From Leifsonia sp. Leaf264 (lineage in GTDB: Bacteria; Actinomycetota; Actinomycetes; Actinomycetales; Microbacteriaceae): a stretch of DNA of 64,000 nt. This document shows positions 9,663 through 19,281 of this stretch, piece after piece. Location of the stretch: positions 241,539 through 305,538 of the forward strand of contig NZ_LMMR01000007.1 in the NCBI RefSeq assembly GCF_001422325.1, read 5' to 3'. The notes below the pieces were generated by a model. It saw only the letters and a list, made by a program, of their open reading frames with translations. It did no database searches and was not told the origin of the DNA. Position numbers and translations under genes: made by a program. How positions within the stretch are numbered: position 1 is the stretch's first letter; each line of letters opens with the position of its first letter.

Positions 9663-9719
9663 TGCAGGACTGAGCCGGACACGGCTGCGATAAGCGCCTG
9701 TGTCGCGTGTGGTCCTGCA
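9663..9719. repeat. palindromic repeat, copy A
   Basis: TGCAGGAC (9663-9670) and GTCCTGCA (9712-9719) bracket a core containing GGCTGCGATAAGCGCC. The arms and core resemble copies at 10718 and 16776. It lies between the M23 gene and the DUF559 gene. Confidence 0.7.
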
Positions 9720-9821
9720 TTCGGCGGGGTGCTTCTCCTCCCCAAGTAGCGGTGCTCGGGCTCCGTCCACAGCTGAGCGATCGGCAGATCCAGTGATCCT
9801 CGCGGCGATGACGCTGGGGGC

Positions 9822-10730
9822 ATGGACGAGATTCAGCGGTTCGTTGCAAGCGTCGGAGGAGTGGCCGACTACCGGGCACTGGATGAGTTCGGTGCTTCGC
9901 GGGCGAGCGTCAGAGCGGCCGTGAAGGCCGGGGCGCTCAGTGTAGTGAGGAACCGATGGTTCGCGATCACTGAGGCGGATGCAGACGTCGTCAGGGCCGT
10001 GCGCGTGGGCGGCGTGCTGACAGGGGCTTCGGTGGCTCGGATACGAGGGCTCTGGACTCTCTCGGACGACCTCCTGCACGTACGGGTGAAGTCGACGGCG
10101 AGCCGGCTGACGTCGCCCGACGACAGGGCTGTTCCCCTCGACAGCGCCAACCACGGGGTGTGCGTGCACTACTCCCCATCGTCCGAGCGCTCAGTCTGCG
10201 TCGACTCGATCGCCGACGCGATCGTCGAGATGTTCCGGTGCGGCGACGGGCGATCGGCCTTGGCGGCTCTGGACTCGGCCCTGAACAAGCGACTGCTGGG
10301 GCGCAGAGATCTCGCTGCCATGCGACCGCGGATTCCGGCCGGCAAGGCATGGATCTTCGACAGAGCCGACGCCGGAGCGCAATCCGGGCTGGAGTCCCTC
10401 GTGCGACTGCTCTTGGCGACGACGCGAGTGAAGTACCAAACGCAGGTGTGGATCGCTCCCGCCGGCCGAGTCGACATCCTCATCGGCGACAGGCTGGTGC
10501 TCGAACTCGACGGACGAACCTTCCACACCGGACAAGCCTTCGAGGAGGATCGCCGGCGAGACTTCGCGCTGACGATGCAGGGCTATCTGGTGCTCAGGCT
10601 CAGCTATCGGATGGTCATCGAGCACTGGGATGAGGTCGCGGCCGGCATCCTGCATCTCGTCCGCCGGAACGAGCACCGCTGGGGTCGATCGCGCGCGGCT
10701 GGGCCCACTCAGTTCAGGTTTGCAGGATGA
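9822..10730 (+). CDS. AbiEi-like/DUF559 protein with restriction-like nuclease fold
   Basis: A 302-residue protein. The N-terminal part (1-80: VGGVADYRALDEFGASRASV, and RNRWFAI) resembles the winged helix of AbiEi-type antitoxin domains. The C-terminal part is DUF559/VSR-like, with DILIGDRLVLELDGRTFH as a plausible PD-(D/E)xK core and a trailing RRRDFALTMQGYLVLRLSY. Such proteins are common in actinobacteria and their function is not established. No AbiEii toxin partner is adjacent. The stop codon lies inside palindromic repeat copy B, and copy A lies just upstream, so the gene is bracketed by the same repeat. Confidence 0.8.
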   Translation: MDEIQRFVASVGGVADYRALDEFGASRASVRAAVKAGALSVVRNRWFAITEADADVVRAVRVGGVLTGASVARIRGLWTLSDDLLHVRVKSTASRLTSPDDRAVPLDSANHGVCVHYSPSSERSVCVDSIADAIVEMFRCGDGRSALAALDSALNKRLLGRRDLAAMRPRIPAGKAWIFDRADAGAQSGLESLVRLLLATTRVKYQTQVWIAPAGRVDILIGDRLVLELDGRTFHTGQAFEEDRRRDFALTMQGYLVLRLSYRMVIEHWDEVAAGILHLVRRNEHRWGRSRAAGPTQFRFAG

Positions 10731-10780
10731 GCAGCGACACGGCTGCGATATGCAGCCAAGTCGGCGCTCATCCTGCAAAC
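10718..10780. repeat. palindromic repeat, copy B
   Basis: A perfect 15-bp inverted repeat: GTTTGCAGGATGAGC (10718-10732) and GCTCATCCTGCAAAC (10766-10780), with GCGATATGCAGCCA in the loop region. The left arm encodes the last residues and the TGA of the DUF559 gene. Confidence 0.85.
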
Positions 10781-10825
10781 GCAGCCGAGTACAGGCGCGG
10801 GGCGGGCGGCGCGCGGCGGGCAGCC

Positions 10826-12568
10826 TTACGCGGCGAGCCAGACCGTGGTGTCGGCGGGCAGGCTGCGATCCGTGAGCGGCGCGCTGGCGAGAAGCACCTC
10901 GCCCGCGGGCAGCTCGACCGGGGTCGAGCCGGTGTTGGCGACAACGATCACGTCCCCGTTGCGCCCGACGAGAACGTCGGCGCTCGGGGCGTCGCTCCAG
11001 TCCAGGGCACCCGACGCGAGAGCGTGCTCCCGTCGCAGCTTCAGGGCGCTCCTGTAGAGCTCCAACGTCGATCCCTCGACACCGACCTGCACATCGCGCG
11101 CGTACTCCGCCCACACGGCCGGCTGCGGCAGCCAGGATGCGGTCGACGGGCCGAAGCCGTAGGACGGGCCGCCGGTCTCCCAGGGGATGGGCACGCGGCA
11201 TCCGTCTCGCCCGTAACGCTCGCCGTTGGTACGGAACCAGGTCGGGTCCTCGCGGGCGTCGTCGGGCAGGTCGATGACCTCGGGCAGGCCGAGCTCCTCG
11301 CCCTGGTACAGGTACGCGGAGCCGGGGAGGGCGAGCATGAGCGCCGTGGCCGCGCGGGCACGGCGCAGGCCGACCTCGGGGTCGGGCAGGCCCACGGTCT
11401 TCGGACCGATGCCGTGTCCCTGCAGGTTCTCGGCGGTGAGCGCGAGGCGGGAGGCGTGACGCACCACGTCGTGGTTGGACAGCACCCAGGTCGACGGCGC
11501 CCCCACGGCGGCGAACGCGGCGAGCGACTCGTCGATGACAGAGCGCAATGCCGCTGCGTTCCACGGCGTCTCGAGGTAGGCGAAGTTGAAAGCCTGGTGC
11601 ATCTCGTCGGGGCGAACCCAGTTGGCCATGCGCGCGAGCGGGTCGACCCAGGCCTCGGCGGCCAGGATGCGCTCGCCCGGGTAGGTGTCGAGCAGCTCGC
11701 GCCAGTCGCGGTAGATGTCGTGCACGCCGTCCTGGCCCCAGTACGGCGGCAGGTCGGGCAGCTCGGTGCTGATGGCGGGCTCGAGGGTGGCCATGCCACC
11801 GCCCATGCTTCCGGTGCCCTCGGCCGGCGTGTAGTCGGGCAGGCCCGGCTTCTTGACCATGCCGTGCGCTACGTCCACGCGGAATCCGTCGACGCCGCGG
11901 TCGAGCCAGAAGCGCAGGATGTCACGGAACTGCTCGCGCACCCATGGGTCGTCCCAGTTGAGGTCGGGCTGCGAGGAGTCGAACAGGTGCAGGTACCACT
12001 GGCCCGGCGTGCCGTCGGTCTCGGTGACCCTGGTCCATGCGGCGCCGCCGAAGACCGATTCCCAGTTGTTGGGCGGCAGTTCGCCGCTCTCTCCGCGGCC
12101 GTCACGGAACATGTAGTGCTCGCGCTCGACGCTGCCGGCCGGCGCGGCAAGCGCTGCCTGGAACCAGGCGTGATCGCTGGACGAGTGGTTCGGGACCAGA
12201 TCGACGATCACACGGATGCCGAGCTCGTGCGCGGCATCCTTCATCCGGTCGAAGTCCGCGAGGGTTCCGAACAGCGGGTCGATGTCGCAATAGTCGGCGA
12301 CGTCGTAGCCGGCATCGCGCTGCGGCGAGGTGTAGAACGGCGAGAGCCAGATGGCGTCGACGCCGAGGTCGGAGAGCGCCGGAAGGCGGTGGGTGATGCC
12401 GGCGAGATCGCCCATGCCGTCACCGTTCGCATCGGCGAACGAGCGCGGGTAGATCTGGTAGATGACGGCGGTTCTCCACCATTCCGAGGCCGGCTTCGCC
12501 TCGGCGGATGCGCCACCGGTGGCGCTCGCTGAGCGCGCCTCGTCGGCCACGGTGCTCTCTGTACTCAT
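10826..12568 (-). CDS. GH13 alpha-glucosidase
   Basis: A 580-residue family 13 glycoside hydrolase of the oligo-1,6-glucosidase/alpha-glucosidase type. It begins WWRTAVIYQIYPRSFADANG. The catalytic residues are visible: nucleophile Asp in DGFRVDVAHGM, acid Glu in ILAAEAWVDP, and transition-state Asp in VLSNHDVVRH. A beta-sandwich domain closes the protein. There is no signal peptide, so it acts in the cytoplasm on imported maltodextrin-like sugars. I set the start at 12568 (MSTEST); the open frame upstream crosses the operator region. It is divergent from malE and very likely coregulated with it. Confidence 0.92.
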   Translation of the reverse strand: MSTESTVADEARSASATGGASAEAKPASEWWRTAVIYQIYPRSFADANGDGMGDLAGITHRLPALSDLGVDAIWLSPFYTSPQRDAGYDVADYCDIDPLFGTLADFDRMKDAAHELGIRVIVDLVPNHSSSDHAWFQAALAAPAGSVEREHYMFRDGRGESGELPPNNWESVFGGAAWTRVTETDGTPGQWYLHLFDSSQPDLNWDDPWVREQFRDILRFWLDRGVDGFRVDVAHGMVKKPGLPDYTPAEGTGSMGGGMATLEPAISTELPDLPPYWGQDGVHDIYRDWRELLDTYPGERILAAEAWVDPLARMANWVRPDEMHQAFNFAYLETPWNAAALRSVIDESLAAFAAVGAPSTWVLSNHDVVRHASRLALTAENLQGHGIGPKTVGLPDPEVGLRRARAATALMLALPGSAYLYQGEELGLPEVIDLPDDAREDPTWFRTNGERYGRDGCRVPIPWETGGPSYGFGPSTASWLPQPAVWAEYARDVQVGVEGSTLELYRSALKLRREHALASGALDWSDAPSADVLVGRNGDVIVVANTGSTPVELPAGEVLLASAPLTDRSLPADTTVWLAA

Positions 12569-12595
12569 GGCGACACCATACGCGAATTCGAAGGA

Positions 12596-12611
12596 ATGCA
12601 AGCGATTGCAT
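12596..12611. promoter_or_regulatory. LacI-type operator, proximal to GH13 gene
   Basis: ATGCAAGCGATTGCAT has perfect ATGCAA/TTGCAT arms around a CG-containing centre, the typical form of a LacI/MalR operator. It lies 27 bases before the glucosidase start. Confidence 0.8.
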
Positions 12612-12692
12612 GTTTCGGGCAGGTATCCGAGGTCACAACCGCGTATCGGTTCTGCACGCGCAGTTTGGCGGATGACGGTCCAGCGGGTATAC

Positions 12693-12708
12693 ATGTAATC
12701 GCTTGCAT
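12693..12708. promoter_or_regulatory. LacI-type operator, proximal to malE
   Basis: ATGTAATCGCTTGCAT matches the 12596 site in inverted orientation at all but one position. The two sites are 97 bases apart (start to start) within the divergent promoter region, which suits looping or independent control of both transcripts. Confidence 0.75.
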
Positions 12709-12798
12709 TCAGCAGGCACGTCGAGAGAACGACCTTTCGCGCCTCACGCGGTGAAGGAATTTCTCTCACATCAGCGTTCATAACGAGAGGCGACACCA

Positions 12799-14034
12799 AT
12801 GATGGTGAAGAAGAAGGGTCTTGTGGGGCTCGGAGCCGTTGCGCTCACGGCCGCCGTGGTTCTGTCGGGTTGCTCGACCAGCTCCAGCGGTTCCGACGAC
12901 ACGAAGGCGAGCGGCAGCACGAGCTCGCTGACCGTCTGGGTGGACTCCGAGCGCGTTGACGCGCTGAAGGGCGCCGCCGCGGACTACAGCGAGAAGACCG
13001 GCATCGACGTGAAGCTCGTCGGCAAGGACACGTCGACCATCAAGGACGACTTCATCCAGCAGGTTCCGACCGGCAAGGGCCCCGACATCGTCATGGGCGC
13101 TCACGACTGGCTGGGCGAGCTCTCCACCAACGGTGTCGTGGCTCCGCTCGAGCTCGGTGACGCTGCCGGTGACTACCTTCCGGTCGCCATCGACGCCGCC
13201 ACCTACGAGGGCACGACCTACATGCTGCCCTACGCCGTCGAGAACATCGCCGTGCTGCGCAACGCCGACATCATCCCCGAGCCGGCCGCGAACTTCGACG
13301 ACATGATCGCCAAGGGCAAGGCCGCCGGCCTCGACCAGCCGTTCGTCGTGCAGCAGGGCGCCGAGGGCGACCCGTACCACCTGTACCCGTTCCAGACCGC
13401 ATTCGGCGCCCCCGTCTTCGGCACGAACGACCAGGGCTACGACGCGAGCGACCTCCAGCTCGGCAGCGCCGGCGGCGAGCAGTTCGCCACCTGGCTCGGC
13501 AGCCAGGGCAAGAACGGCACCGGCGTCTTCAACACCGACATCGATGGCGACATCGCCAAGCAGGCCTTCCTCGACGGCAAGGCGGCCTTCTGGCTGACCG
13601 GCCCGTGGAACGTGGGTGCGGCGACGGATGCCGGCATCAACGTGGCGATCGACCCGATCCCGAGCCCGACCGCCGATGTGGCGAAGCCGTTCGCCGGCGT
13701 CAAGGGCTTCTTCCTCAGCGCCGAGTCGAAGAACAAGGTCGCAGCGACCGACTTCCTCGTCAACTACATCGGCACCGAGGCCGTGCAGCTCGAGCTGTTC
13801 AAGGCCGGAAACGTGCTCCCCGCGCTGACCGCCGCCGCTGAGACGGCGTCGAAGGACCCGATCATCAAGGGCTTCGAGACCGTCGGCCAGGACGCCGTTC
13901 CGATGCCGGCCATCCCGGCCATGGGCTCGGTCTGGCAGTACTGGGGCATCGCAGAGGCCGCCATCATCAACGGGGCCGACCCGGTGACGACGTGGCAGAA
14001 GCTGGCCAGCGACGTGCAGGCAGCCATCAAGTAA
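12799..14034 (+). CDS. malE: maltose/maltodextrin ABC transporter, binding lipoprotein
   Basis: A 411-residue solute-binding protein. A lipoprotein signal peptide ends at LSGC (Cys near 25), followed by a Ser-rich linker. The mature part begins SLTVWVDSERVDALKGAA and carries GKGPDIVMGAHDWLGEL, YMLPYAVENIAVLRN and AAFWLTGPWN, typical of MalE/CycB. It would bind maltose or maltodextrin outside the membrane and hand it to MalFG. GAGAGG 8 bases before ATG 12799 supports the start. The sugar is inferred from the family and from two neighbouring GH13 genes. The ATPase gene is not in this cluster, so a shared MsiK-type ATPase elsewhere is likely. Confidence 0.93.
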   Translation: MMVKKKGLVGLGAVALTAAVVLSGCSTSSSGSDDTKASGSTSSLTVWVDSERVDALKGAAADYSEKTGIDVKLVGKDTSTIKDDFIQQVPTGKGPDIVMGAHDWLGELSTNGVVAPLELGDAAGDYLPVAIDAATYEGTTYMLPYAVENIAVLRNADIIPEPAANFDDMIAKGKAAGLDQPFVVQQGAEGDPYHLYPFQTAFGAPVFGTNDQGYDASDLQLGSAGGEQFATWLGSQGKNGTGVFNTDIDGDIAKQAFLDGKAAFWLTGPWNVGAATDAGINVAIDPIPSPTADVAKPFAGVKGFFLSAESKNKVAATDFLVNYIGTEAVQLELFKAGNVLPALTAAAETASKDPIIKGFETVGQDAVPMPAIPAMGSVWQYWGIAEAAIINGADPVTTWQKLASDVQAAIK

Positions 14035-14043
14035 CAACCCATC

Positions 14044-14080
14044 GACCCGGTGCGGATGCCGAACGCATCCGCACCGGGTC
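14044..14080 (+). terminator. 16-bp hairpin between malE and malF
   Basis: GACCCGGTGCGGATGC (14044-14059) and its exact reverse complement (14065-14080) enclose a 5-base loop, followed by TT. It probably stabilises malE mRNA or partly terminates it, so that MalE is made in excess of the permeases. Confidence 0.75.
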
Positions 14081-14125
14081 TTCGGTGTTCGTCGGGGCGA
14101 CCGGGCGACGAGAACGAGGACGTAC

Positions 14126-15744
<1,619 letters not shown>

Positions 15745-15745
<1 letters not shown>

Positions 15746-16719
15746 TGAATGCGCACACTCCCGTTCCCGGCACCGGCGTCGGCCTCACGGAAGCCCTGAT
15801 CCTCGAGGCGGATGCCGCTGCGGAGACCCCGCACCTGCGCGGGCCGGTGGGCCGCCGTCGCCCGTTCAACTTCGGCCGCTGGTTCGGCGCCACAGGCTGG
15901 CGCCACCTCGTCGGCGTGATCGTGAGCATCTTCGCGCTGTTCCCGCTCGTCTTCGTGCTGTCGTCGTCGCTCAACCCCAAGGGCACCCTCACCGGATCGA
16001 ACGCGCTGTTCTCGAAGTTCGGCCTCGACAGCTACACGCGCATCCTCACCGACCCGCAGGTGCCCTACGTGCCGTGGTACGTGAACACCCTCATCATCGC
16101 GAGCATCACCGCCGTCGCGACGGTGTTCCTGGGGGCTCTCGCCGCCTACTCGTTCTCGCGGATGCGGTTCACCGGCCGTCGCTTCGGCCTCGTCACGATC
16201 GTCGTCGTGCAGATGTTCCCGCAGATGCTCGCCGTCGTCGCGATCTTCCTGCTGCTGAACTCCATCGGCGACCTGTTCCCGGCGATCGGCCTCAACACCC
16301 ACGTCGGCCTCATCATGGTCTACCTCGGTGGAGCTCTCGGCGTGAACACCTTCCTCATGTACGGCTTCTTCAACACGATCCCGGCCTCCATCGACGAAGC
16401 CGCCAAGATCGACGGAGCCGGCCACGCGCGCATCTTCTTCACGATCATCCTGCGGTTGGTCGCGCCGATCCTCGCCGTCGTTGCGCTGCTCTCGTTCATC
16501 GCCACCTTCGGCGACTACGTGATCGCCAGCGTCGTGCTCATCGATCCCGACAAGCAGACCCTCGCCGTCGGCCTGGTGAAGCTGGTCTCCAACCCGCGCT
16601 ACGCGGACTGGAGCGCCTTCTCCGCCGGAGCGATCATGGCGGCCCTGCCCGTGGTGGTGCTGTTCCTGCTCCTGCAGAAGTACATCGTGGGCGGGCTCAC
16701 CGCCGGAGCCGTGAAGTAG
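15745..16719 (+). CDS. malG: maltose ABC transporter permease MalG
   Basis: A 324-residue permease with six predicted membrane segments. The N-terminal 45 residues are cytoplasmic. The EAA loop reads SIDEAAKIDGAGHARIFFTI. The C-terminal KYIVGGLTAGAVK is the typical MalG ending (the tail reaches the ATPase in E. coli). It is coupled to malF. Confidence 0.94.
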
Positions 16720-16775
16720 GCCCTTTCTGTCTGCGCTCGGCTCGGTGCGACCTTCGTCGCGCGGTTCCGCGTCGA

Positions 16776-16834
16776 ATGCAGGACCACGCCAGCCCTGGGC
16801 GCGATATGCAGCCAGGGCGAGCCTGGTCCTGCAT
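16776..16834. repeat. palindromic repeat, copy C
   Basis: ATGCAGGACCA (16776-16786) and TGGTCCTGCAT (16824-16834) are exact reverse complements around a core with GCGATATGCAGCCA, which is identical to the core of copy B. It lies in the 150-base gap between malG and the next GH13 gene. Confidence 0.8.
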
Positions 16835-16869
16835 ACCTGCCCGTAACATCCGCCCGATAACGTCGACGA

Positions 16870-18876
16870 ATGGATGACGCCGTGCCCCTCGCCCAGCTTC
16901 CGCACCACGACGGTTCGCCCCTCTATATAGAGGAGCAGCATCCGTCCCTCGGACAGGACCTGGTGATGCGGATGCGCGTGCCGGCGACCTTCGGCACCGT
17001 GGCCAGCGTGCACGTGCGGTCGAACCCGAACCGTGAGCCCCGATTCGCCGAGGCGACCTTGGTCGCGAGCGCCGACGGCTGGGACTGGTGGGAGGCCACG
17101 GTGGAGGTCGAGAACCCGGTGCACCACTATCGCTGGCTGATCGTGACGGATGACGGCCGGCAGCACTGGCTCAACGCCCGCGGCCTGTCGCGGGTCGAGA
17201 CCCTCGACAGTGAGGACTTCAGGCTGGTCGCGGGCAGCGACGCGCCCGATTGGGCAGCCGAGAGCGTGCTGTACCAGGTCTTCCCCGACCGTTTCGCGCG
17301 CTCGGATGCCGCCGACTCCCGCGCGACGCCGGACTGGGCGATCGCCGCCGATTGGGCGGATCCCGTCGACACGCAGCCGCCCGGGCGTTCGAAGCAGTTC
17401 TATGGCGGCGACCTCGACGGCGTGCGCGACAAGCTCGACCACCTCGTCGGACTCGGCGTGAACCTGCTCTACCTCACCCCGGTCTTCCCCGGCCGGTCCA
17501 ACCACCGCTACGACGCATCGAGCTTCGCCGAGGTCGATGAGCTCCTGGGCGGCGACGAGGCGCTCGTGCGCTTGGTCGGCGCGGCGCATGAGCGCGGCAT
17601 CCGTGTGATCGGCGACCTCACGTCGAACCACTCCGGCGACGGCCACGAGTGGTTCGCGTCGGCGCTGGCAGACCCCGAGGCCGAGGAGGCGGCGTTCTAC
17701 TACTGGCTCGATGCCGTGCAGGCCGAGCTCGCTCCCGAGGAGACGGCGTCCTCGGCCGACGCCGTCGATGCCAGCTACGCCGTGACGGATGCCGCACCTG
17801 ACGCCCCTGACGCTCCTGCTGCCGGCGCAGCTCCCGCTCCCGCTGATGGGCCAGCCGCGCCCCGCCGCTCCTACGTCTCCTGGCTCGGCGTGCCCAGCCT
17901 CCCCAAGTTCAACTGGAACTCCGAGGTGCTGCGTCGCCGTTTCATCGAGGGCGAGGAGTCCGTGGTGGCGCGCTGGTTGCGTCCGCCGTTCAACCTCGAC
18001 GGCTGGCGCATCGACGTGGCCAACATGACGGGGCGCTACCTCGACGAGGACCACAATGCCGAGGTGCGCCGCATCATCCGCCGGACCATGAACGAGGTGA
18101 ACCCCGACACCATCCTGCTCGGCGAGTCGACCAACGACGCCGCCGGCGACTTCCAGGGCGACGCCTGGCACGGCGCCATGACCTACGCCAACTTCACGCG
18201 TCCGCTGTGGTCGTGGCTGCTGGTGCCGGGCAGCACGGCCTTCGGCGGCCTCGGCTTCGCCCTCGGCATGGTGCCGGACTTCACGGGGCGTCAGTTCGTC
18301 GAGGCTCACACGCAGTTCGCCGCCGGCTTCCCGTGGCGCACCCGCCTCGGAGCCATGAACGCCCTCGACACCCACGACACCCCGCGTTTCGCCACCTGGG
18401 CCCGGCCCGGTGTCACTCCCGTGGCACTCGGACTCTCGGTGACGCTGCCCGGCATCCCCGTGGTGTTCGCCGGAGACGAGTTCGGACTCGCCGGTGAGGA
18501 CGGCGAAGCCTCGCGCACCCCGATGCCGTGGGGCACGATCGGCGAAGCTGACGTCTCAGCGCGCATCGACCTCTACACGGACCTCATCGGGCTGCGCCGC
18601 GCGCACCTCGCGCTGTCGACCGGAAGCATGCGCTGGCTGCACGTCGGCGACGACGTGCTCGTCTACGTGCGCGAGTCCCCGTCGGAGTCGGTGCTCTGCG
18701 TCGCGGCGCGGGCGGACTACGACGTCACCCTCCCCTCGGTCGCAGTCGCGGGGGCGGATGCCGCGACGCCGGCGTTCGGAGACGGCAGGCTGGCGGCATC
18801 CGACGACGGCATCAGCCTGGCCGGCAGCGGCCCCTCCTTCTCCGTCTGGGTGCTTCCCGGCGTGAACCCGGCCTGA
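16870..18876 (+). CDS. GH13 enzyme, cyclomaltodextrinase/neopullulanase-like
   Basis: A 668-residue glycoside hydrolase. An N-terminal beta domain of about 130 residues (CBM34-like position) precedes the barrel, which opens with ESVLYQVFPDRFARS. Catalytic residues are in DGWRIDVANMTG, ILLGESTND and ALDTHDTPRF. An Ala/Pro-rich insert of about 50 residues (near 295-335) lies inside the barrel before SYVSWLGVPSLPKFNWNS. There is no signal peptide. It would degrade imported maltodextrins or cyclodextrins. It follows malG, separated by repeat copy C, and may share the mal transcript. Confidence 0.88.
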   Translation: MDDAVPLAQLPHHDGSPLYIEEQHPSLGQDLVMRMRVPATFGTVASVHVRSNPNREPRFAEATLVASADGWDWWEATVEVENPVHHYRWLIVTDDGRQHWLNARGLSRVETLDSEDFRLVAGSDAPDWAAESVLYQVFPDRFARSDAADSRATPDWAIAADWADPVDTQPPGRSKQFYGGDLDGVRDKLDHLVGLGVNLLYLTPVFPGRSNHRYDASSFAEVDELLGGDEALVRLVGAAHERGIRVIGDLTSNHSGDGHEWFASALADPEAEEAAFYYWLDAVQAELAPEETASSADAVDASYAVTDAAPDAPDAPAAGAAPAPADGPAAPRRSYVSWLGVPSLPKFNWNSEVLRRRFIEGEESVVARWLRPPFNLDGWRIDVANMTGRYLDEDHNAEVRRIIRRTMNEVNPDTILLGESTNDAAGDFQGDAWHGAMTYANFTRPLWSWLLVPGSTAFGGLGFALGMVPDFTGRQFVEAHTQFAAGFPWRTRLGAMNALDTHDTPRFATWARPGVTPVALGLSVTLPGIPVVFAGDEFGLAGEDGEASRTPMPWGTIGEADVSARIDLYTDLIGLRRAHLALSTGSMRWLHVGDDVLVYVRESPSESVLCVAARADYDVTLPSVAVAGADAATPAFGDGRLAASDDGISLAGSGPSFSVWVLPGVNPA

Positions 18877-18963
18877 CGTCGGTTCGAGCTGCCAGCTTCA
18901 GGGGGTGCCGGCGGGGCCCGACCCCTCCGAGTCGGCAACTCGACCGGGAAGGTGCGAGCCGGT

Positions 18964-19281
18964 CTACCCGCCGATGATCACCGTCGGGCAGCCAGGGCCC
19001 GGGGCGACGGGCGTGCCGTGCATCGACAGGTCACCGACGCGGGCAGCCGGGAATCCGCCGATCAGCACGGTCATGCTGCCCATCGCGATGCCATTGGGTG
19101 CGGGCGAGATGCAGACGATGCCGCCGGGCAGGGCGTTGGCGACGGCAGCAGGCATGCCGCCGATGAGCACGGTGGGAGCCGAGGCGGCCGGGGTGATCGG
19201 CCCGCCGCCGTGCGGCTTCGGCCCGTCGAACAGGGGACAGAGGGCCGTGTCGCCGGCGCGGAGTGCTGGACCTGTCGGCAT
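18964..19281 (-). CDS. PAAR-like spike-tip protein
   Basis: A 105-residue protein with the repeating features of PAAR proteins: AGDTALCPLFDGPKPHGGG, two VLIGG(M/F)PAA turns, GDLSMHGTPV and a C-terminal PGCPTVIIGG. The Cys/His residues suit the metal site of the cone tip. In Afp/PVC systems (Afp10/Pvc10) this protein caps the spike and can carry cargo. I set the start at 19281 (MPTGPAL), which overlaps the upstream gene's stop by one base (TGATG). It is unusual in lying on the opposite strand, 19 kb from the VgrG-like spike gene. Confidence 0.85.
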   Translation of the reverse strand: MPTGPALRAGDTALCPLFDGPKPHGGGPITPAASAPTVLIGGMPAAVANALPGGIVCISPAPNGIAMGSMTVLIGGFPAARVGDLSMHGTPVAPGPGCPTVIIGG

